The translations under genes were made by a program, and so were the position numbers. Positions 1 through 5,574 of a stretch of DNA of 29,618 nt are shown piece after piece. Under the pieces are notes generated by a model that saw only the letters and a list, made by a program, of their open reading frames with translations, did not search any database and was not told the origin of the DNA. Positions within the stretch are counted from its first letter, which is position 1, and each line of letters begins with the position of its first letter. Source of the DNA: JAUWKC01 sp035529895 (GTDB lineage: Bacteria; Planctomycetota; Phycisphaerae; Sedimentisphaerales; Anaerobacaceae); the NCBI GenBank assembly GCA_035529895.1, contig DATKVV010000042.1, forward strand, positions 1 to 29,618, read 5' to 3'.

Positions 1-1
1 C

Positions 2-367
2 GAGTGGCAACAGTGGGATATTGCCCTGCGGGACTTCGGCGACGCGGGCGTAAACCTGGGGGATGTCAACAGGCTTTACATCGGCTTCGGGGACAGGGAC
101 AATCCTCAGCCCGGCGGCAGAGGAAGCGTGTACGTAGATGACATTCAATTGTATCCCCGCAGATGCACTCTGCCAGGACCTCAGGCTGATTTGACCGGCG
201 ATTGCGTTGTCGAATTCAAGGACTATGCTGTCCTCGCGAATCAGTGGCGCCACTCGCCCGGCAGCCCGTCGGCAGACATTGCCCCTGAGCCTCCTGACGG
301 CATTGTTGATATACGGGATCTGGCTGTCCTGGCGAACAACTGGCTTCAGGACACGCGATGGCCGTAA
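2..367 (+). CDS. C-terminal end of an exported dockerin-like protein (5' end outside window)
   Basis: The frame is open from base 2 to a TAA at 365-367, so this is the last ~121 residues of a larger protein. The first part is a beta-rich stretch (WDIALRDFG, LYIGFGDRDNPQPGG, VYVDDIQLYP) of the type that ends carbohydrate-binding or LamG-like domains in planctomycete secreted proteins. After it come two dockerin-like calcium-binding repeats: DLTGDCVVEFKDYAVLANQW and a second one ending DIRDLAVLANNWL. In this phylum such tails occur on many exported proteins and do not imply a cellulosome. The catalytic or binding domain lies upstream of the window, so the enzyme class is unknown. It converges on scpA. 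Confidence 0.75.
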   Translation, partial: EWQQWDIALRDFGDAGVNLGDVNRLYIGFGDRDNPQPGGRGSVYVDDIQLYPRRCTLPGPQADLTGDCVVEFKDYAVLANQWRHSPGSPSADIAPEPPDGIVDIRDLAVLANNWLQDTRWP

Positions 368-397
368 GAAAAAGGTGAACCGAAGGCGAGCTGGCAT

Positions 398-417
398 CCC
401 GTAGCGGCCGCCACGGG
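398..417. terminator. possible hairpin between convergent genes
   Basis: CCCGT at 398-402 pairs with ACGGG at 413-417 around a loop containing the palindrome GCGGCCGC. It sits in the 56-base gap between the convergent dockerin-like gene and scpA. There is no T-run, so its role as a terminator is a weak inference. Confidence 0.2.
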
Positions 418-423
418 CAGAAC

Positions 424-1422
424 TCAACTGTCCGCTGCTTTACTGTCTTCGGCAGGCCGTATTTCTTCATACTCCTGGGCAGAAGCAGCCTGTTTGTGTT
501 CAGGCAACAGCTCGACGACCGGAATGGGCGGCGGTTCCTGCTGCTGAGCATCCACCAAAACCGCCGGTTTGCTTTTTGGCGGCAGTGCGGCAATTGGAAT
601 GGGCGGCTTCTCCGGCTGTCGGACTTGAGTCGCAGGTTGGGATTCGGCACTGGTGGCAAGAATAGCCTTTTGTACAGCTTCCTCGGCAGGTTCGTTAGTC
701 AAGGCGCGTAAGTATATAGATTCGAGAGGCTTGGGCTGCTCGGCCCACACCAGCCCGTCCCGGACCAATTCGAGCAGGGCAAGGAATAATCCGACCATTA
801 CGACGCGGCCGGCTCTCGACTCGAAGAGTCGCTCAAAACTCATCGGCCCCTCGGTTTGAAGACGGTGCAGAATCTCTATCTGGTATAAATCAATCGGTGT
901 ATCGTCCTTGATGTGACTTATATCCCCGATGGGAGTCGTAGCCTTCATAATTGCGTCGAAGGCTTCGAGAAGGTCCCAGATGCTCACCTGTTCGATATCA
1001 ATCTCCGGCTCGGCGTCCGGCTTCAACCGTTCGATAATGCTGTCGGGACGGCCAAAACGCTCTTTCTGCCTGTCTGCTGCCGCGTCCAGCAGATTGGCGG
1101 CATCCTTGAACTTCTTGTATTCGAGCAGTTGACGTATAAGCTCCGCCCGCGGGTCAATCAGCTCGTCCGCCTGCAGCTGGTCGGGACCAACCTTCGGCAG
1201 CAGCATCGCCGATTTTATCTCCATCAATGTGGAGGCCATTACCAGAAAGTCGCCGGCCAAATCGATATCCAGGCTCTTGAGCATTTCGATGTAGCGGATG
1301 TACTGGTCGGTTATCCTGGCGATGGGAATGTCGTAGATATCGACCTCCTCCTTGCGGACCAGATATAAAAGCAGGTCCAACGGCCCTGAAAATATCTCAA
1401 GATTTACGCGATAGGCCGCCAA
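424..1422 (-). CDS. scpA: segregation and condensation protein A
   Basis: ScpA is the kleisin subunit of the bacterial SMC-ScpAB condensin complex, which compacts and segregates the chromosome. The N-terminus carries the family signature (YRVNLEIFSGPLDLLLYLVRKEEVDIYDIPIA at residues ~4-35), followed by the helical region DLAGDFLVMASTLMEIKSAMLLP. Residues ~180-240 resemble the winged-helix C-terminal part. At 332 residues it is longer than the usual ~250-270; the extra length is a Pro/Glu-rich, probably disordered tail (~250-332). The start is a TTG at 1422-1420, immediately after the TAG of the upstream gene. An AGGAGG-type site within the end of that gene supports it and suggests translational coupling. 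The partner scpB is not adjacent. Confidence 0.93.
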   Translation of the reverse strand: MAAYRVNLEIFSGPLDLLLYLVRKEEVDIYDIPIARITDQYIRYIEMLKSLDIDLAGDFLVMASTLMEIKSAMLLPKVGPDQLQADELIDPRAELIRQLLEYKKFKDAANLLDAAADRQKERFGRPDSIIERLKPDAEPEIDIEQVSIWDLLEAFDAIMKATTPIGDISHIKDDTPIDLYQIEILHRLQTEGPMSFERLFESRAGRVVMVGLFLALLELVRDGLVWAEQPKPLESIYLRALTNEPAEEAVQKAILATSAESQPATQVRQPEKPPIPIAALPPKSKPAVLVDAQQQEPPPIPVVELLPEHKQAASAQEYEEIRPAEDSKAADS

Positions 1423-1671
1423 CTACTCCTCCTGTTCAAGTTCTTCTTCTGCTTCTGGTTCTTTACTGGACTTTAGTATCTCCCGGGCTTGCTGAACCTG
1501 GCTTTCGAGAACCTGCAGCTCCGTGGCTGCTATGGCGGGTATGGTATATATGTTCGCGGCATTTTGGCCGGCAACCACCGCGTTGATACCAAAGTCAGCG
1601 AGTAACTGCCTTGCCAGGTCGGCTTCGATGGAATCGGCAAACTGTGCAATTGTTACAAGTTTGTCAGCCAT
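1423..1671 (-). CDS. DUF2007-like small protein in the trpS-scpA operon
   Basis: 82 residues. The pattern VTIAQFADSIEADLARQLLADFGINAVVAG, followed by a hydrophobic strand and LQVLESQVQQAREIL, matches the DUF2007 'putative signal-transducing' fold, a small ferredoxin-like domain of unknown function. The C-terminus is a run of Glu residues. The ATG at 1671 is preceded by AGGAG with a 7-base spacer, inside the last codons of trpS. The gene lies 2 bases after the trpS stop and abuts scpA, so the three are very likely co-transcribed and coupled. The family call comes from pattern only; the gene itself is secure. Confidence 0.8.
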   Translation of the reverse strand: MADKLVTIAQFADSIEADLARQLLADFGINAVVAGQNAANIYTIPAIAATELQVLESQVQQAREILKSSKEPEAEEELEQEE

Positions 1672-1673
1672 AA

Positions 1674-2639
1674 TTAAGCTCCTAAACCTACGGCCTCCCG
1701 GACCTCAGCGAGAGTCTTGGCGGCTACGGTTTTCGCCCGCTGTGCCCCGTTTGCAAGTACCTGTTTGACATAATCAAGGTTACTTTCGAGTTCCATTCTT
1801 TTATTTCGGTACGGCTTGAAATAATCCACCATTAATTCGCCAAGTCGTTTCTTGGCCTCGCTGTAACCCATGCCGCCCTTACGGTATCTGTTTTCCCACT
1901 CGCTCAGCTCCTCGGCGGACGCAATCAGTTTCAATAGCGCAAACACGTTGCATTTGTCCGGGTCTTTGGGCTGCTCCACGGGCGTGGAGTCAGTGACAAT
2001 TCGCATAATTTTCTTTCTGATGCTGTCTTCGGATTCGAATATCTCGATGGTGTTTCCGTAACTCTTGCTCATTTTGCGGCCGTCCGTGCCGGGCACAACG
2101 GCCACAGATTCAATAATGTGTTCTCGCGGGACAGTGAGAATATCACCGTATATGCCGTTGAACCGAATTGCAATATCCCGGGTAACCTCGATGTGCTGCT
2201 TCTGGTCGGCCCCAACAGGTACCAGGTCGGATTTGTAAATCAGGATGTCCGCGGCCTGAAGAACCGGATACGCGAACAGCCCATGGTTCGGGCTCAGACC
2301 CTGGGCGATTTTCTCTTTATAGCTCGTGCACCGCTGCAGCAGGCCCATAGGGGTTATGCAGGAAAGAAGCCAGGTAAGCTCGGCAACCTCGGGAACGTCG
2401 GACTGGCGCCAGAAAACGGTTTTTTCGGTATCGAGGCCGAGCGCAATGTAATCCATCACGACGTCGAGGCTGTGCCGGGCAAGGTCGGCAGGCGACGGAT
2501 TGGAGGTCAGGGCGTGGAAATCGGCAATAAAATAAAAACATTCATTTTCCGCCTGAAGTTGGAGGTGCTGGCGCATCGCCCCGAAATAGTTGCCGATGTG
2601 AAGCCGGCCGGACGGCTGGATTCCAGAAAGAACTCTCAA
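1674..2639 (-). CDS. trpS: tryptophan--tRNA ligase
   Basis: Class I aminoacyl-tRNA synthetase charging tRNA(Trp) in the cytoplasm. The ATP-binding HIGH-type motif is HIGN (residues ~14-17, in GIQPSGRLHIGNYFG) and the KMSKS loop is present exactly (residues ~189-193). Other family blocks are FIADFHALT, YPVLQAADILIYKSDLVPVGADQKQH and VPGTDGRKMSKSYGN. I place the start at the TTG at 2639-2637 because AAGGAG lies 7 bases upstream and the product (321 residues) then begins LRVLSGIQPSG as in the family. An in-frame ATG at 2669 would add ten atypical residues and falls at about the predicted transcription start. First gene of the trpS-DUF2007-scpA operon. Confidence 0.95.
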   Translation of the reverse strand: MRVLSGIQPSGRLHIGNYFGAMRQHLQLQAENECFYFIADFHALTSNPSPADLARHSLDVVMDYIALGLDTEKTVFWRQSDVPEVAELTWLLSCITPMGLLQRCTSYKEKIAQGLSPNHGLFAYPVLQAADILIYKSDLVPVGADQKQHIEVTRDIAIRFNGIYGDILTVPREHIIESVAVVPGTDGRKMSKSYGNTIEIFESEDSIRKKIMRIVTDSTPVEQPKDPDKCNVFALLKLIASAEELSEWENRYRKGGMGYSEAKKRLGELMVDYFKPYRNKRMELESNLDYVKQVLANGAQRAKTVAAKTLAEVREAVGLGA

Positions 2640-2665
2640 TATTAAACTCCTTACACAAAAATCTC

Positions 2666-2686
2666 GCAAATGTTATGGAAATTTGC
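2666..2686. promoter_or_regulatory. inverted repeat at the trpS transcription start
   Basis: GCAAAT at 2666-2671 and ATTTGC at 2681-2686 form a perfect 6-base inverted repeat with a 9-base spacer. It straddles the start point predicted from the -10 box at 2695-2690, so it fits an operator better than an attenuator. Function is inferred. Confidence 0.25.
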
Positions 2687-2689
2687 ATC

Positions 2690-2718
2690 AAAATAACAGC
2701 CACGGACCCGAATGTCAA
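2690..2718 (-). promoter_or_regulatory. sigma70-type promoter of the trpS operon
   Basis: On the minus strand TTGACA (2718-2713) is followed after exactly 17 bases by TATTTT (2695-2690). The leader to the TTG start would be about 44 bases, too short for a T-box. Confidence 0.6.
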
Positions 2719-2957
2719 CCCTTATGTCGCCTGGATTTGCCCGTGGAGACTGCTTTACCACATGTGAACCGATACAGCAGATTATTGATGCCGCAACGTG
2801 CACGCCATAGATATTGAGGGGCGACGCCTGTGGACTATGGCAATTGCAGCCGGGCGGTTTGACAAGCGATTGGTTAGGCCGACCAAAATAAAAAACAGAG
2901 CTTTCTCGGTAGAAATGCTCTCTTCGGTGCAAAAGAAACAGTCCAGCAAGGGCTGTC

Positions 2958-3224
2958 TTATTCCTGGCTGTCTCTTTCCTCCAGCAGTCTTCTCAAGTAC
3001 TGGTTTTCCCGGCGAGTCGCTTCAAGATCAAAAAGCTGATACTTGATACATATTCGCAGATAATCCAGCGATTCCTGCAATCTATCAACGCTTTTTTGAA
3101 GCTGTTTATGGCTATCCCGCGCCTGTTTCGCCAGCATAGCCAACTTCTTGTGCTGCGGGTCGGCTATGCAGCCGAATTCCTGAACGAGTTCGTTAAGCTT
3201 GTCCTCGAGACTTGTTTCATCCAT
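2958..3224 (-). CDS. small coiled-coil protein of unknown function
   Basis: 88 residues, highly charged and helical throughout, with heptad-like spacing of hydrophobics in LAMLAKQARDSHKQLQKSVD and ESLDYLRICIKYQLFDLEAT, ending YLRRLLEERDSQE. No signal peptide, membrane segment or enzyme motif. The ATG at 3224 has AAGGA about 9 bases upstream, and a plausible promoter lies at 3301-3329. The neat SD, promoter and non-random composition support a real gene. Family not recognised. It is transcribed toward trpS but separated by about 318 bases, so it is probably its own unit. Confidence 0.6.
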   Translation of the reverse strand: MDETSLEDKLNELVQEFGCIADPQHKKLAMLAKQARDSHKQLQKSVDRLQESLDYLRICIKYQLFDLEATRRENQYLRRLLEERDSQE

Positions 3225-3640
3225 TACCTTGTTCCTTCATGCTGAGATGCTTCTTTTATCACCCTTTATGAAGGCCTCCGAAGCCTCTTATCTTAACCGT
3301 ATTTTAGCAAAATTCATACCCGAATGCAAGAGAAAACCAATGTCAGGAAGGTTTTGCTGTCTGCCCCAAAGTGTGGCCGGCCGGCCGGGCCTGTTTTAAC
3401 GTTGGTAACGTCTGTTTCTGGTTTTCCGGATGTAAGCGTTATGTCGTTTGAGCCCCTGAGTCGTCCAATAAGGACATTCTGATAGTGATGGCGGTTTTTC
3501 AGCAGAAATGGCGCTTTAATTATCAGACCCCCTGACTAACGTTTAGAAATATGAACATCACACTTTTACATACGGTTTTGCGCAAGTAAGGTTCTGTCCG
3601 GTTACACGATTTGCAGCGGTGTTGGGCGGTTTGCGTCTTA
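3225..3640. other. intergenic region between serpin and coiled-coil gene
   Basis: 416 bases with no convincing gene. It holds the promoter of the coiled-coil gene and a GC palindrome GGCCGGCCGGCC near 3374-3385 followed by TGTTTT on the plus strand. No RNA gene recognised. Confidence 0.4.
3301..3329 (-). promoter_or_regulatory. candidate promoter of the coiled-coil gene
   Basis: Minus strand TTGCAT (3329-3324), 17-base spacer, TAAAAT (3306-3301). The -10 box matches 5 of 6 consensus bases; the -35 is weak. The leader would be about 70 bases. Confidence 0.4.
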
Positions 3641-4921
3641 TTATTTTGGATTCACTGTCCGGCCGATGAATAAAATGCTGCCTGAATGGTTATCCCGAAT
3701 CAGGAATACAAACGGGTGGTCTGCTCTGAAAACGGGCGTCCGGCTGGGCCCGACTGCAGTAAGCTTCATTACTATTCCCGTCGCTGCCGCCGCTTCGGTG
3801 CCCTCCTCGTTGACGTCGACATAGGCCTTGTGAATGACGGCCGAGATGAAGAGGTCTTTGTTGCCGCTGATTCCGGAAAAATCCGCACGCGGCGAAAAAG
3901 CGTCTGTCATGCCCATTGATTCGAGTATGCCAGCCAGACCGAATTGCCGGCTCATCTGGAACTTCGGAACGGAAACGATGACCTCGCGTGTTCGCAGTTC
4001 GCCCAGCCATTTGGACAAGCTATCAATAGTAAGTTCTTTCTCGAATTCATTCAGGCCGTCAAATTCTTTTGGCAGCAGGATAATCATCGACAGCTCGTCG
4101 CCGACGTATGGCAGTTCAAGGGCCTGGAAGTCCGAGGCTTCCATGTACTTGAACTCGGCGGTTTGGTTCATCATCGCGACGTTGACCTTATTTCCGTTCA
4201 GTAGGGTAAAAGGCGCCTCCTTTGTGGTTTCTTTCTTGAACCGGCTCGCCCAGTTGCCCTTGAAGTAAATAGCGTTTGTCAGAACCAGGCGGGTCATTTG
4301 GTTGAGTACGCCCGGCTGAATGAGTTCTTTTATTTTGTCTTTGGTTTGTTTTTCAACCCAGGCGTTGATGGTTGTTCGAGCAGCCTCCGCGGCCCTTATG
4401 AAATCAACCTTGTTAAGCGCGCCCCCGTAATTGACTTCGATTAGCTGCAGAAATTCCTGCAGGAAGCCGTAACCTGTCTGCCCCCACAAGGCATTGGCGA
4501 CGACAAGTTCATAGCCGCCTTTTTCCCCTCTGGCGTTCAAATCCTTGATGATCGCTCCGAACGCGGAATGAAATTGCTGCTTGTTACACGAGGCCGATTT
4601 GGCTGCCCCTTTGCCTGGATACAGTTCACTCTTGCCTGCCTGTATCGGAAAGTGCAGCACCTCGGCCATCTGTGCCTCGGTTTCGCCGCTCGCCCCCGCG
4701 TACACCATGGCCAGAGCGGTTGAGATGCTGTAAGGCGAGAAAAACAGGTTCCCTTCTTGTTCGCGCAGCCTTGCGTACAGCTCCAAAGCAAACCTGTTAT
4801 TGCCTTCTGCGATGATTTTCTTGTCCGCACTTTCTTTTGCGGCAGGCTCTTCGGCACTAAAGCAATCAATCGCAACGACCATCAGAACAAGCGTGATACA
4901 AATACATTCAATCCCTTTCAT
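3641..4921 (-). CDS. exported serpin (serine protease inhibitor)
   Basis: 426 residues. The N-terminus (MKGIECICITLVLMVVAIDC, then FSAEEP) is a signal peptide, so the mature inhibitor should be extracytoplasmic. The serpin core is clear: NLFFSPYSISTALAMVYAGA (~58-77), LVLTNAIYFKGNW (~212-224), LSMIILLP (~277-284), and the C-terminal DHPFVFLIRDNHSGSILFIGR. The reactive-centre hinge is inhibitory in type: NEEGTEAAAATG at 371-382, with Gly374 at P15, Thr375 at P14 and Ala377-380 at P12-P9. Counting from the hinge puts the scissile bond near Thr388-Ala389. The ATG at 4921 has AAGGAG about 10 bases upstream. It is divergent from the PadR/subtilase operon, which suggests a protease-inhibitor relationship, but the target is not known. 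Confidence 0.95.
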   Translation of the reverse strand: MKGIECICITLVLMVVAIDCFSAEEPAAKESADKKIIAEGNNRFALELYARLREQEGNLFFSPYSISTALAMVYAGASGETEAQMAEVLHFPIQAGKSELYPGKGAAKSASCNKQQFHSAFGAIIKDLNARGEKGGYELVVANALWGQTGYGFLQEFLQLIEVNYGGALNKVDFIRAAEAARTTINAWVEKQTKDKIKELIQPGVLNQMTRLVLTNAIYFKGNWASRFKKETTKEAPFTLLNGNKVNVAMMNQTAEFKYMEASDFQALELPYVGDELSMIILLPKEFDGLNEFEKELTIDSLSKWLGELRTREVIVSVPKFQMSRQFGLAGILESMGMTDAFSPRADFSGISGNKDLFISAVIHKAYVDVNEEGTEAAAATGIVMKLTAVGPSRTPVFRADHPFVFLIRDNHSGSILFIGRTVNPK

Positions 4922-4980
4922 ATCAATCGCTCCTTAGAAATGCCGCTGTTTTGTACAATCTTACCGTCCGTACTACATTG

Positions 4981-4986
4981 ATTATA
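4981..4986 (-). promoter_or_regulatory. -10 box of the serpin promoter
   Basis: Minus strand TATAAT, a perfect match, 60 bases upstream of the serpin ATG. No good -35 hexamer stands 16-18 bases further up (closest TGAACC), which would fit an activated promoter. Confidence 0.4.
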
Positions 4987-5122
4987 GGCAGTAGTCGGCT
5001 GGTTGGTTCAGAAAAAAACGCGTAACAGCGAAGAAAATATGGGACTTAAGCGTATGCATAACACTTTGAAAGGACAGAGCTTGCGTGCTGCACCATTGAA
5101 GTTCGCCAAGCAATTCAATAAT

Positions 5123-5162
5123 TTGCGCTTGATTTTTCAGTGTGCTATTATACAGTATACTG
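5123..5162 (+). promoter_or_regulatory. PadR operon promoter with palindromic operator candidate
   Basis: TTGCGC (5123-5128), 17-base spacer, TATTAT (5146-5151). An overlapping TATACT at 5156-5161 could be an alternative -10. A perfect 10-base palindrome CAGTATACTG (5153-5162) sits on this core, a natural place for an autoregulating PadR protein to bind. Binding is inferred. Confidence 0.4.
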
Positions 5163-5235
5163 GAACCGGTCCGGCAAATCCTGGGGCCGTGCGAGGAGAG
5201 CGAATGTTTATGTTTACTGAAAGAGAGGTCAATAG

Positions 5236-5574
5236 TTGGACCTGAACAATTGGCAAACCCAGCTTCGTAAGGGCCTGCTGGACGTTGTTATCCTGAATCT
5301 TTTGCGCGGCGGCCGGCGCCATGGTTATGAGATGGTCCAGACACTCAAACAGATTGAGGGTCTGGGAATTCGTGAAGGGAACATCTACCCCATTCTGGCG
5401 CGTCTGGAAACGGACGGTCTGGTGACAAGTTGTTCCGAGACTTCCCGGGACGGTCCGCCGAGAAGGTACTTTAAGCTCACCGAATCAGGTAAAAGAGTTC
5501 TTGCCGATATGAACGCGCACTGGGAGCGGATAATTGAAAGTGTCCAGCGCATCAAGAAAGGAACGGATAGATGA
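5236..5574 (+). CDS. PadR-family transcriptional regulator
   Basis: 112-residue winged-helix repressor. Family blocks: LRKGLLDVVILNLLRGGRRHGYEM at the N-terminus, GIREGNIYPILARLETDGLV (recognition helix and wing, ~44-63) and GPPRRYFKLTESGKRVL (~73-89). The length is typical of short PadR proteins. Translation appears to start at a TTG (5236), with purine-rich GAGAGG upstream. The stop overlaps the next start as ATGA (5571-5574), so it is translationally coupled to the HAAS-subtilase gene. PadR plus a HAAS-domain membrane protein is a recurring bacterial gene pair. The repressor probably controls its own operon through the palindrome at 5153-5162; the signal it senses is unknown. Confidence 0.92.
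   Translation: MDLNNWQTQLRKGLLDVVILNLLRGGRRHGYEMVQTLKQIEGLGIREGNIYPILARLETDGLVTSCSETSRDGPPRRYFKLTESGKRVLADMNAHWERIIESVQRIKKGTDR

Larger units (their letters stand above)
2640..2957. other. intergenic region upstream of trpS
   Basis: 318 bases between trpS and the coiled-coil gene. Besides the trpS promoter and the inverted repeat there is a weak CAGC-CCTT-GCTG hairpin followed by TTTCTTTT just after the stop of the coiled-coil gene (minus strand, ~2955-2930), which might terminate it. Nothing else convincing was seen. Confidence 0.4.
4922..5235. other. divergent promoter region between serpin and PadR operon
   Basis: 314 bases holding the serpin and PadR promoters described separately. The only reading frame (5003-5245) is short, runs through both promoter elements and overlaps the PadR start, so I do not call it a gene. 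Confidence 0.5.

Noticed and set aside
2640..2720. T-box or attenuator in the trpS leader
   Set aside because: The predicted leader is only ~44 bases, and the GCAAAT/ATTTGC repeat straddles the start point, so it cannot fold fully in the RNA.
2651..3046. Open frames on both strands in the trpS upstream region (2651-2932 and 2798-3046)
   Set aside because: They cross the trpS promoter or run antisense to the coiled-coil gene, with no SD and no recognisable protein features.
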